Shown here in pieces: positions 51,533 through 60,588 of a DNA stretch of 64,000 nt. The stretch's first letter is position 1. Every line of letters begins with the position of its first letter. Source of the DNA: JAJRXR01 sp041987545 (GTDB lineage: Bacteria > Planctomycetota > Phycisphaerae > Phycisphaerales > UBA1924); contig JBHIWH010000001.1 of assembly GCA_041987545.1 (NCBI GenBank), positions 806,001 through 870,000 of the forward strand. Direction: 5' to 3'. The position numbers were made by a program, and so were the translations under genes. The notes beneath the pieces were generated by a model. The model was not told where the DNA came from. It was given only the letters and a program-made list of their open reading frames with translations, and made no database searches.

Positions 51533-54500
51533 CTACGGGCAGCCCTCGGTGTACAGCTGGAGGAACATCAGCACGTCGCCGATGTCGAAGATCCCGGCCG
51601 GGTCTGCGAAGTCCACGGCGGGATCGGACGCCGCGAACAGCTCCAGGAACAGGGCGATATCGCTCACGTCCAGCGTGCCCAGGGGGACCGCCAGGTCCGC
51701 GGGGCACGGGTTGAGCACGTCGATCTCGACCAGCGTCGGCGCGCTGGCCGCGCCCAGCTCGTCGAGCACCGTGTACAGCAGCTCGTCCTGAGTCTCGAGC
51801 GAGCCGCCGTGCGTGTACGTGACCGCGCCCGTGCCGGGGTCCACGTCCGCCGAGCCAAACGCGGGGGGCACGACGACCAGCACGCTGGCCGGATCGAGGG
51901 CGCCGTCGGCGTCCGCGTCGTTGGCCAGCACGTCGATCTCGACCATGCCGCCCCGGTCCACCTGGGCCAGATCCTCGCCCGTCGTCGGCGGCGTGTTGAG
52001 GTACTTGATCCGCAGGTACCGCTCGACGCTATGACGCTGGGGCTCGGTGAGCGCCCGGTCGTAGACAAGAACCGCGGCGACATCGACCATCGCCGGCGCC
52101 GACCCGTCCAGGGCCCGCCCGAGCACCGCCGGCCCGACGCCGGTCTCCAGCGCGAGCGGGAAGGTGTCGACCACCGACCCGTCGCGAGTGTGCGTCACGA
52201 CGCCACCCGAGTACAGGAGGGCGTGGCTCGTCCACGCGCCGTCGGCGCCCGGGGCGTCCGAGTCGAACGCCGCGTCGGGGCACGCCCCGCCCGCGACGAG
52301 CGTCCCGTCCGCGTCGTCCACGCCCAGCGAGAGCCCGAGGGCGTTGCCCGCGGGGCAGCTCGACGGCGCCTGACCATGGGCGAAGCCCACGCCGCCGGTG
52401 TGGTACCGGGCGATGACGAACACGCTCCGGTCCTGACCGCCCGAGGGCAACGCGTCGAAGCCGTCGATGGTCTCGATGGCGTCGTCCACGCCGTCGAAGC
52501 CGACCGCGTCCAGGCCGTTGACCGCGGCGGGCAGCAGCGTCGGTCCGCCGACCGGCAGCGTCTGCGCGCTCGTGGCCGACTGGTCCGCCCAGCCGGTCAC
52601 CTGCCCGCCCGAATCCGCGAGGCCCTGGTCGGACTCGAGCCTGAGCACGAGGCCGGACTCGATCAGCACGCCGTCGTCCACCGCGCTGATCGTCACCGTG
52701 ACCGTCGCGGGGTCGGATTCCCGCCCGCCCGTGTCGCGGACGGTGTACGCCAGCGCGTCGGAGGCGACGGGCGTGCCGTCGTGGGTGTAGGTGATCTCGC
52801 CGGTCACCGGATCGACCGAGGCCGAGCCGAACTGGGGCTGGCTGGTGACCGTGACGCTGGAGGCGTCGAGGTCGCCGTCGTCCGTGTCGTTGGCCAGCAC
52901 GTCGATGTCGACCGAGTCGTTCTCGATGACGACGGCGGCGTCGTCGGCCGCAATCGGCGCCGTGTTGGCCGTCAGGTTCACCGTCGCCGGGGCCGAGACG
53001 GCGCCCAGGTCGTCGGCGACCGTGTACGCCAGCGAGTCGAGCGAGGCCGTGTCGTCCGTGTTGGAATACGAGATCGCGCCCGTGCCCGTGTCCACGCTGG
53101 CCGTGCCGTACGCGGGCTGGGTGACGATCGTCACGCTCGCGGGGTTGAGCGAGCCGTCGGCGTCCGAGTCGTTGGCGAGCACGTCGATCTGGGCCGTCGC
53201 GCCCGGGTTGAAGGGCGCGGCGTCCGCGCCCGCGACCGGGGGCTGGTTGCCGCCCCCGCCGCCGATGATGATCGTCACCGTCGCGGCGTTGGAGGTCGCG
53301 CCCGTCGCGTCACCGACCGAGTAGGCGAACGAGTCGGCCTTCGAGCCGTCCCCGTTGTGGGTGTACGTGATCGCGCCGGTGGCCGGGTTGACGCTCGCCG
53401 AGCCGCTCGAGGGCTGCATCAGGACCGAGACGCTGGAGGGGTCGATGTCGCCGTCGGCGTCCGAGTCGTTGGCCAGGACCTGGATGTAGACGGCGCCGCC
53501 GGTGGCGACCGTGGCCGAGTCGTCGCCGGCGATCGGCGCCTCGCCCGCGGACGCGAGCTGCACGATCTCGATGCCGCAGATCGCCGGGTTCTCGGCCACG
53601 TGCCCGAGCTGGACCTGGAGCACCGAGTCGGGCGCGATCAGCGTGTGCGACCGGACGAGCCCGATCTTCTGCCCGCCGCTCTCGGCGAAGCGGTCCACGC
53701 CCGCCATCGCCAGCTGGCCCTCGATCAGCACGTCGAACACCCGCTGCCCGGGCGAGGTGATCCCGTTGTAGATCTCGGCCAGGTACAGGCGGACCTCGAT
53801 CGTCGCGCCGGCCTGGACGGGGAAGCTCCAGAGCATCTCGGGCGCCGCCGGGTGGTCCCAGCGCTCGGTCTTGAAGATCTGCGTGGGCGTGCCCGCGGGC
53901 ACGGTGGGCCCGAGCGTGATCACGCCGTTCGTCCCGCCCGTCTTGTCGGTCTGAGCCGAGTTGACGAATGGCGACGGGGTCCCCGGGTTGGCCGGCCCGC
54001 CCGCGTCGCCCGAGGCGACCGCCTGGTCCTCCTGCCAATCCGGTGTCTGCCCGTCCGGGCTGAGGATGGACGGCCCGCCCGCGTTGACGCGGTAGAGCAC
54101 CGTCTGCCCCGTGCCGATCGAGCGGAGGTCCGCGACGACGACGTTGGACAGGTCGCTCGCCGCCGCGCCCTCGACGACCGCGAAGACGTGGTTCAGTCCC
54201 GCCTCGCCCTCGGGCGCGGGGGTCCTGGTCAGCGTGACGTCCACCGCGCCCTGGCCGGACCCGTCGAGCGTCAGCGGGTACTCGCCGACGACGACCGCCG
54301 TGTTCGCCTCGAACGGGTCGAGGTCGTACGCCCCGCCCGGCACGCCGTCCGGACGCATCTGGCCCTCGACGACGAACACCCGCACGTTCGCCGAGGGCGC
54401 CCCGCTCACGCGGACCGTCTGCGTCGGCGAGAGCACCAGGCCCGGGCCGGCGCCGATGGTGTCGAGCGTGACGCTCGGCGCCGAGGGCCTCGCCGGCTCG

Positions 54501-57500
54501 AGCACCGCCCGCGCCCCGCCCGCCACGCCCGGCACGGGCGTCAGCTCCGCGGTCCGCACCACGCCCGAGTCGAACTCGACCTCGACCGTCGCGCCCGCGA
54601 TCTCAAGCCCGCTGACCGGGCCGGCGGGGCTGGGCGAGGGGTGCCCGTGGATGCTCAGGGGGTCGATGTCGATCGAGAACTCGAGCGTCTCGCCCGGGTC
54701 GAAGTCGGTGAACGTGACCTGCAGCGCGTCGAAGCCCTCCACGCCGTCCACGCCGTTGTGCGGCGCGAGGTACTCGGCCGAGCCGACTCCCACGCCGGGA
54801 TCAGTGGTGGGGGTAAAGGCGAGCGCCTGGGCGTCGCCCGCGCCGCCGAAGGGGTCGAAGATCATGTCGGGCAGGACCGTGCCGCCCAGGGAGATGCGGA
54901 CCCGCTCGATCTTCTCGTCGAGCGTGGAGTTGTTGCTCAGGCGGAACGCGCGGGCGTTGCCCGTGCCCACGCCGAGGGGCCCGTCGGGCGTGACCTCCAG
55001 CGTCGCCAGCGCGCCGTCCTCGGGCTCGTCGCCCAGCAGCACGATCTCGATGCCCTTGATCGACGGGTTCTCGGTCATGTGGTCGAGCATGACGTCGACG
55101 ACGCCGTCGCTGACGATCGTGAACCGCTCGCATCGGCCGATGAACTTGCCGCCCGCGACCGCGAACGGGTCGTAGTCGTTGAGCACGAGCTGCCCGTCGA
55201 TCGAGACGTCGAACGTCCGCTGGCCCGGGGCGGTGATCCCGTTGTAGTTCTCAGAGAAGTACATGCGGACCTCGACGTCCGAGCCGGCCTGGACCGGGAA
55301 CGAGTACTCCAGCTCCGAGCCCGCCGGCGGGTCCCAGCGCTCGGTCTTGAACATCGCCTGGGGCGTGCCCGCCGGGATCGAGGCGTGCGAGGTGTTGATC
55401 GTCTGGCCGGTCGAGGCGACGCTGTTGCCCGAGGCCGGCACGTTGGCGTACGCCGAGGGCGAGGCGACCGTGTCCGGCGTCCAGTCCCCGCCCGGGTCCG
55501 AGATGACCGGCCCGCCCGCGTTCACGCGGAACAGCACCGCCCCCGGGTCCACGCCCGGCGTGATCGTCACCGAGACCGTCGCCTCGTTGGACTCGGCGCC
55601 CTCGTCGTCCATCACCGTGTACGTGAACGAGTCCGAGGTCGTCGCCGACCCGTCGTGCGTGTAGGTCGCGGCTCCCGTCGAGGGGTTGAACGAGACCGAC
55701 CCGTTCGAGGCCGGCGAGGCGAGGGCCGCGGTGGCCGGGTCGAGCGAGCCGTCCGCGTCCGAGTCGTTGGCAAGCACGGGGATGACGACCTGCCCGCCCT
55801 GGGCGGCAGTCCCCGAGTCGTTGCCAGCCACCGGCGGCGTGTTCGAGCCGCCGTCCACGATGACGACCTCGAGGCCCGCCAGCTGCGGGTTCTCGGTCTG
55901 GTGCACGAACTGGATGTCCAGCGTCCCGTCGTTGACCGTCAGCTGGTGGGCGAGCGCGAAGCCGACGTTGAGGCCGTGCATCGCGGCCATATCGACATCG
56001 TCGAAGACCAGCCCGCCCTCCATCGTCACATCGAACACCCGGTCACCCGGGTCGGCGTTGCCCTGGAACGTCTCGGCCAGGTACACGCGCACCTCGACCG
56101 TCGTCCCGCTCGCCACCGGCAGCGCCCACGTCATCTCGGGCTGCGCGCCCGGATCCCACCGCGCCGACTGGAACACAGTCGTCGGCGCTTGGGGCGGGAC
56201 CGAGTTGTCCAGCGTGATCGCCGACCCGACCGAGTAGAAGCTGGTCGGCCCCTGGATGTAGGGCGAGGGCGACGCCTGGGTGTCCGAGCCCCAGTCCGGG
56301 CTCGAGGCGTCCGCGGCCGCGACCTGCGGCCCGCCCACGTTGATCCGGTGCAGGATATCGCCGCTGTCGGTCAGCCCCTGGCCCGAGAGCGGGACCACCA
56401 GCGTGCCCCCGTTCCCCGAGTGCGCGACGCTCAGCTGGCCCGAGTACGACCCGCCGGCGGTCGGCGAGAACGCGACCGTCAGGTCCAGATCGCCACCCGC
56501 GGGGATCGTCGTCGGCAGCGATGGCGGCGAGACGAGCGAGAAGCCCGCGCCCGTGACCGTCAGACCGGTGACGTCGACCGCCGAGCCGCCCGCGTCGAGC
56601 GTCAGGCCCAGCGTCGCGCTGCCGCCCTCGACCACGGGGCCGAAGGCCAGCGTAGCAGGAGACGGGGTCAGGACCTCGTCGCCCAGTTGCAGGACCGCCG
56701 TGTCGCTCACGCGCCCGGTCCACCCGCCGTCCTCGAGGACGGTCGCGGCCAGGTGCGAGATGCCCGCGTCGTCGTCGGACTTGGTGAGCGTGATCGGGAT
56801 GTCCACGAACCCGCCCGCGCCGACCGTCGCGTCGAAGGACTGGATGCTCTGGGCGCTGTTGGCCTCGAAGGGATCGACGTCGAACCCGCCGCCGGGCACG
56901 CCGTCCAGGTACAGACCGGCCTCGACGACGAGCAGCCGCACGTCCGAGCCGGGGGGCGCCGCGACCCGCACGGTCTGGCCCGGGCTGGTCACGACCGCCG
57001 GCTCGCTGACGCCCAGGACGTCCACCGTCGGCGCCGCCCGCGTGCCGGGGCGCATGATCGCCGACGAGGCGTCCAGCGTGGAGCCCAGGCGGAACAGGTC
57101 GTTCTCGATGATGGTCCCGTCGTCGAACTCGACGCGGACGTACGAGCCGACCAGCTCGAGGCCCGAGATGGAGCCGGACTCGTTGGGTCCGGGCGCCGAG
57201 ACGCCGTTGATCGTGGTCGGGTCCATGTCCACGGCGAAGCCGAAGCTCTCGCCGGGCTCGAAGTCGTCGAACACGACCGCGAGCGTCTGGAACCCGCCGT
57301 GGTGCGGGAACGCGAACGTGTGGCTCTGGAGTCCGACCGCGCCAGCGTTGCCGTCCGGCGTGAACACGCGGCCGACCGTGTCGCCGGCGGTCCCGTTGGG
57401 GTCGAAGACGACGTCGGGCAGGATCGCGGAGTTGACCGCGAAGGCGACCTGCGTGATCCGCTGCCCGTCGGTGGAGAGGTTCTGGATCTGGAACGACCCG

Positions 57501-59920
57501 TTGCCGTACGTGCTCCCGTTGATCTGCGAGCCGGGGGGATCGACCGAGACCAGCGCCTCGGCGCCCGTGCCCTCGGGCTCGACCGTGAAGAAGTCCCACG
57601 TGCCGGCGAAGGGCGAGCCGCCCCGGGAGGTCGCGATGATGCCGACGGCCATCGCCGCCGCCGGGTCCTGGACCACGTCGAGCGTCGCGCCGGTCAGCGC
57701 GATGGGCCCGCCGATGTCCTGGGGCGCCCCGCCGTCGATCGAGACCCGCGGCTGGGCCGTGCCCGCGGCCGGGTCCACCAGGAAGCTCAGGCCCACGTCG
57801 GTGGCGCCCGAGAAATCGAGGGGCGTGAGCGTGTCGATCGAGACGATGCCCGAGTCCTCGCGGACCAGGTGCACGCCCACGCCCGAGCTGCCCTCACGCG
57901 TGCCGATCGCGATCTTGACGTAGTTGTTCTGGTCGCCGGCGCCGATGTAGATCCCGATCGACTCGGCGCCCACGGGCGTCCGCCCGCTGAAGAACGGCGC
58001 GTCCACCTCCGAGGCCACCACGAACCGCCCGGTCGAGGCCGACACGTTCACGCCGAACTGGAACGCGTTGTCCTGGGAGTTGAACGAGCCGAACGCGTCG
58101 CCCGGGCCGACCTCGTCGACGGTGAACTTGCCGGCGGCGCCGCCGGGCGTCAGCCCGTCGGGGTCGAAGCGGTCCAGGTAGTCCACGCCCGAGCCGGTCA
58201 TGAGCCCGGTGAAGCCGAGGCTCAGCAGGCCGAAGCCCGGCTGCCCGATCGCCCAGCCGTAGTCCAGGGGCGGGCTCACCGAGAGGCCGTTGGTCGCGTC
58301 GATCGCGTAGGGGTCCGCGTAGTCCGGGATGCCGTCGTTGTCGTCGTCGGGGTCGGTGATGTCGCCGATCATGTCCCCGTCGTTGTCGGCCGGGGTATCG
58401 CCCGCCGAGCACGGGTCGGTGCCCGAGGCGATCTCGTCGGCGTTGTCGTACCCGTCGTTGTCGTCGTCCAGGGCCGGGTCGTTGAGCCCGGCGCACGAGC
58501 CCAGGTCCTCGGGCTCGAAGACGTAGACCGCCCCGCCCGGATGGTCGCACGACCAGATCGTGCCCGCGAAGACCTCGCCCGGGCCCTGGGCCGTCACGTC
58601 CAGCTGGCGGATGCCGACGTTGGTGAACAGCGACTGGACCGAGGCGGTCGTGCCGCCCGGGCCCAGGATGATGCGTTCGATGGAGTTTCCCGTCCACGTC
58701 GCGGCCAGCAGGTCGCCCTGCATCGCGCCGCCGAAGTTCGAGGCCGTGTACTCGACCAGGCCGTTGGTCGACGAGCCCCAGACGTGCAACGCCCCATCCT
58801 GGACGCCCGGGACGAGGTAGGTGCACTCGAACGCGTTGGCCGTCCCGGGAGGGATCGGGCTCTGCCCGTTGATGGTCTCGCCGGCGCGGAAGGGCGTCGG
58901 GTGCCCGCCGTACGCCCCGTTGGCGTCCGTCGTGTCGCCGACATAGTGCAGCCCGTCGCCGTACGAGTGCGAGTTGTTCTCGTTGGAGGCATTCGAGCAG
59001 AGGATCGGCGGGCCGCCCCAGCCGACGTTCGGCCCGTTGTCGACCGTGTACACGCGGCCATCGGTCGTGATGGCCACGTCGAACGGGTTCCGGTACCCCG
59101 GCGCCCAGACCTGGACGGGCCCGCCGGCGACGATCATCGCCTGGTTGGCGCCGTCGTTACCGCCGAACGGATCGCCCTGGTCGCTCCCGCCGGGCCCGGT
59201 GTTCGGGCGGCTGGGATCGTCGAGGGTCGGGATGTCGTAGGTCGAGTTTCCGATCGCGTTGAGGTCGATCCGCAGGATGGCGGCCGACAGCGCGTACTCG
59301 GGCGTCTGCCCGAAGTTGTTCGAGGGGGCGCCCATGTTCGTGTTTCCGCCCTGGGCCAGGTACATGTACCCGGTCGCCTCGTCGATCACCATGCCGTTGC
59401 TGGCGTGGTTCTCCTCGCACCGGGGCAGGCCGCGGACGATGTCCAGCTTGTCCCACGACGAGCCGTTCCAGGTCAGGCGGCTGATGATGCCCGAGTTCGT
59501 GTCCAGGCCCGAGTCGTTCCCGATGGCGATGCGGGGGTCCGACGAGGCGGCGTAGATCACCGGGTTGGAGGGCGTCCCGACCACCAGCAGGCCGGTCACC
59601 ATCCGGTTGAACTGCGCCGTCTCGAGCGAGCCGTCGTCGTTGTGGTTCGGGATGTTGCGGACCAGCTCGATCACCTCGGTCCCGGTGACCGAGTACGAGG
59701 CCGGGCCGTCGCGGCTGACCGTGAAGACCTTGATCTGCCCGTTCTGCTGCGAGACGTACAGACGCCCGTCGGGCCCGAACTGCAGCTGGGTCGGCTGCGA
59801 CAGGCTCGCGCCCGACAGCGTCCCCTTGTTGAAGCTCGGCTGACCCTGGGCGGCGGCGATCCCAGGCAGGGCGGCGATCGCCGCGCCGACCACAAGCGCG
59901 TTCAAACGGCTGGTGCGCAT
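51533..59920 (-). CDS. Giant secreted mosaic protein: sugar-dehydrogenase-like propeller, malectin and cadherin-like repeats, LamG-like, dockerin-like tail
   Basis: A 2795-residue protein with a signal peptide (LVVGAAIAALPGIAAAQG). Rough layout: 24-470 a beta-propeller like PQQ-dependent sugar dehydrogenases (RLYVSQQNGQIKVFTV, NPFDVAITTDGRVYTVDNG); 480-535 calcium-binding DxDxDG repeats of thrombospondin-3 type; three malectin-like domains starting near 1190, 1458 and 1940 (each with R[IV]N[VA]GGP); about five cadherin-like repeats containing VLANDSDADG; 2420-2645 a LamG-like lectin fold; and 2738-2795 a dockerin-like tail (CPADLA ... LDVSDIALFLELF ... FDIGDVLMFLQLY). The ATG at 59920 follows GGAGAGAG. 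It likely binds or processes surface polysaccharide. The matching antisense reading frame is not considered a gene. Confidence 0.88.
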   Translation of the reverse strand: MRTSRLNALVVGAAIAALPGIAAAQGQPSFNKGTLSGASLSQPTQLQFGPDGRLYVSQQNGQIKVFTVSRDGPASYSVTGTEVIELVRNIPNHNDDGSLETAQFNRMVTGLLVVGTPSNPVIYAASSDPRIAIGNDSGLDTNSGIISRLTWNGSSWDKLDIVRGLPRCEENHASNGMVIDEATGYMYLAQGGNTNMGAPSNNFGQTPEYALSAAILRIDLNAIGNSTYDIPTLDDPSRPNTGPGGSDQGDPFGGNDGANQAMIVAGGPVQVWAPGYRNPFDVAITTDGRVYTVDNGPNVGWGGPPILCSNASNENNSHSYGDGLHYVGDTTDANGAYGGHPTPFRAGETINGQSPIPPGTANAFECTYLVPGVQDGALHVWGSSTNGLVEYTASNFGGAMQGDLLAATWTGNSIERIILGPGGTTASVQSLFTNVGIRQLDVTAQGPGEVFAGTIWSCDHPGGAVYVFEPEDLGSCAGLNDPALDDDNDGYDNADEIASGTDPCSAGDTPADNDGDMIGDITDPDDDNDGIPDYADPYAIDATNGLSVSPPLDYGWAIGQPGFGLLSLGFTGLMTGSGVDYLDRFDPDGLTPGGAAGKFTVDEVGPGDAFGSFNSQDNAFQFGVNVSASTGRFVVASEVDAPFFSGRTPVGAESIGIYIGAGDQNNYVKIAIGTREGSSGVGVHLVREDSGIVSIDTLTPLDFSGATDVGLSFLVDPAAGTAQPRVSIDGGAPQDIGGPIALTGATLDVVQDPAAAMAVGIIATSRGGSPFAGTWDFFTVEPEGTGAEALVSVDPPGSQINGSTYGNGSFQIQNLSTDGQRITQVAFAVNSAILPDVVFDPNGTAGDTVGRVFTPDGNAGAVGLQSHTFAFPHHGGFQTLAVVFDDFEPGESFGFAVDMDPTTINGVSAPGPNESGSISGLELVGSYVRVEFDDGTIIENDLFRLGSTLDASSAIMRPGTRAAPTVDVLGVSEPAVVTSPGQTVRVAAPPGSDVRLLVVEAGLYLDGVPGGGFDVDPFEANSAQSIQSFDATVGAGGFVDIPITLTKSDDDAGISHLAATVLEDGGWTGRVSDTAVLQLGDEVLTPSPATLAFGPVVEGGSATLGLTLDAGGSAVDVTGLTVTGAGFSLVSPPSLPTTIPAGGDLDLTVAFSPTAGGSYSGQLSVAHSGNGGTLVVPLSGQGLTDSGDILHRINVGGPQVAAADASSPDWGSDTQASPSPYIQGPTSFYSVGSAITLDNSVPPQAPTTVFQSARWDPGAQPEMTWALPVASGTTVEVRVYLAETFQGNADPGDRVFDVTMEGGLVFDDVDMAAMHGLNVGFALAHQLTVNDGTLDIQFVHQTENPQLAGLEVVIVDGGSNTPPVAGNDSGTAAQGGQVVIPVLANDSDADGSLDPATAALASPASNGSVSFNPSTGAATYTHDGSATTSDSFTYTVMDDEGAESNEATVSVTITPGVDPGAVLFRVNAGGPVISDPGGDWTPDTVASPSAYANVPASGNSVASTGQTINTSHASIPAGTPQAMFKTERWDPPAGSELEYSFPVQAGSDVEVRMYFSENYNGITAPGQRTFDVSIDGQLVLNDYDPFAVAGGKFIGRCERFTIVSDGVVDVMLDHMTENPSIKGIEIVLLGDEPEDGALATLEVTPDGPLGVGTGNARAFRLSNNSTLDEKIERVRISLGGTVLPDMIFDPFGGAGDAQALAFTPTTDPGVGVGSAEYLAPHNGVDGVEGFDALQVTFTDFDPGETLEFSIDIDPLSIHGHPSPSPAGPVSGLEIAGATVEVEFDSGVVRTAELTPVPGVAGGARAVLEPARPSAPSVTLDTIGAGPGLVLSPTQTVRVSGAPSANVRVFVVEGQMRPDGVPGGAYDLDPFEANTAVVVGEYPLTLDGSGQGAVDVTLTRTPAPEGEAGLNHVFAVVEGAAASDLSNVVVADLRSIGTGQTVLYRVNAGGPSILSPDGQTPDWQEDQAVASGDAGGPANPGTPSPFVNSAQTDKTGGTNGVITLGPTVPAGTPTQIFKTERWDHPAAPEMLWSFPVQAGATIEVRLYLAEIYNGITSPGQRVFDVLIEGQLAMAGVDRFAESGGQKIGLVRSHTLIAPDSVLQVQLGHVAENPAICGIEIVQLASAGEAPIAGDDSATVATGGAVYIQVLANDSDADGDIDPSSVSVLMQPSSGSASVNPATGAITYTHNGDGSKADSFAYSVGDATGATSNAATVTIIIGGGGGNQPPVAGADAAPFNPGATAQIDVLANDSDADGSLNPASVTIVTQPAYGTASVDTGTGAISYSNTDDTASLDSLAYTVADDLGAVSAPATVNLTANTAPIAADDAAVVIENDSVDIDVLANDTDDGDLDASSVTVTSQPQFGSASVDPVTGEITYTHDGTPVASDALAYTVRDTGGRESDPATVTVTISAVDDGVLIESGLVLRLESDQGLADSGGQVTGWADQSATSAQTLPVGGPTLLPAAVNGLDAVGFDGVDDAIETIDGFDALPSGGQDRSVFVIARYHTGGVGFAHGQAPSSCPAGNALGLSLGVDDADGTLVAGGACPDAAFDSDAPGADGAWTSHALLYSGGVVTHTRDGSVVDTFPLALETGVGPAVLGRALDGSAPAMVDVAAVLVYDRALTEPQRHSVERYLRIKYLNTPPTTGEDLAQVDRGGMVEIDVLANDADADGALDPASVLVVVPPAFGSADVDPGTGAVTYTHGGSLETQDELLYTVLDELGAASAPTLVEIDVLNPCPADLAVPLGTLDVSDIALFLELFAASDPAVDFADPAGIFDIGDVLMFLQLYTEGCP

Positions 59921-60036
59921 CGTCTCTCTCCAATCTGATCCGACGCCCACAGAGGACCCCAGACCAGCCCGCCCCGCCCGCGATCCTGCCTCCCGGGGCT
60001 CGCGGCGGGGGCGTGCAAACCCTCTACCTGGCACAG

Positions 60037-60042
60037 ATTATC
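60037..60042 (-). promoter_or_regulatory. Possible -10 hexamer of the giant gene
   Basis: GATAAT on the minus strand matches five of six consensus bases, 117 bases before the ATG. No convincing -35 was found at a normal spacing. Confidence 0.3.
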
Positions 60043-60119
60043 CATCTTCAACCCGGGTACGAATCTCCAAAACCCGCCCGACACCCGAAACTTCATCGCC
60101 CCGGATCCGTAAAGAGGTG

Positions 60120-60125
60120 TTGCAT
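60120..60125 (+). promoter_or_regulatory. Candidate -35 of the blaI-like operon
   Basis: TTGCAT lies just before two BlaI-type operators. The matching -10 would fall within or between the operators (60143-60148, TAGTCT), so repressor binding would block it. Confidence 0.4.
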
Positions 60126-60127
60126 AG

Positions 60128-60145
60128 CTACGACAGGTGTAGTAG
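60128..60145 (+). promoter_or_regulatory. BlaI/MecI-type operator 1
   Basis: CTACGACAGGTGTAGTAG is an inverted repeat with the TAC..ACA..TGT..GTA pattern of BlaI operators. Its centre is 23 bases from operator 2, about two helical turns. Confidence 0.8.
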
Positions 60146-60150
60146 TCTGT

Positions 60151-60168
60151 CTACGACACTTGTAGTAG
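60151..60168 (+). promoter_or_regulatory. BlaI/MecI-type operator 2
   Basis: CTACGACACTTGTAGTAG is a near copy of operator 1 (two changed bases at the centre). It lies between the putative promoter and the regulator start, so the operon is probably self-repressed. Confidence 0.8.
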
Positions 60169-60189
60169 CCGCCGGAGGGGGGCCCGCCC

Positions 60190-60588
60190 GTGCCCGCACG
60201 CCACACCGAACTCTCAGACGCCGAGCTCGAGGTCCTCAAGGCCCTCTGGGACCTGGGCCCGTCGAGCGTCCGCGACGTCCGCGACCACCTCGAATCCCAG
60301 GGCCGCGACCTGGCCTACACGACCGTCCTGACCTTCCTCACGCGTCTGAAGACCAAACGCTGCGTCACGTCCAAGAAGATCGGCCAGGCCTACGTCTACA
60401 CGCCCAAGGTCTCCCGCGACAAGGTCACCGGCGCCCGCGTCCGCTCGCTCATGGAGCAGCTCTTCGACGGCTCGCCCGCCCCCCTCGTCCTCCAGCTCGT
60501 CCGCAACGAGCGGTTCACGCCCGACGAGATCGCCCAGCTCCGCGGGCTCATCGACTCGCTCGAGGACGGGAAGGAGGGCCCGAAGTGA
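60190..60588 (+). CDS. BlaI/MecI/CopY-family transcriptional repressor
   Basis: A 132-residue winged-helix repressor. ELSDAELEVLKALWDLGPSS, then VRDVRDHL and LAYTTVLTFLTRLKTKRCVT form the DNA-binding part, and the C-terminal helices (about 80-125) form the dimer. The GTG start at 60190 follows GGAGGGGGG. In the family, the repressor is inactivated by proteolysis triggered by a BlaR1-type sensor. Its stop overlaps the sensor start as GTGA, and two operators lie upstream. Confidence 0.93.
   Translation: MPARHTELSDAELEVLKALWDLGPSSVRDVRDHLESQGRDLAYTTVLTFLTRLKTKRCVTSKKIGQAYVYTPKVSRDKVTGARVRSLMEQLFDGSPAPLVLQLVRNERFTPDEIAQLRGLIDSLEDGKEGPK

Noticed and set aside
50645..59938. A 9.3-kb open frame on the plus strand opposite the giant secreted protein gene and extending into pheS
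   Set aside because: It is rich in Arg, Asp, His and Val in a mirror pattern of the coding strand, has no domain or signal peptide, and overlaps the well-supported pheS gene. High GC removes stop codons on the opposite strand.
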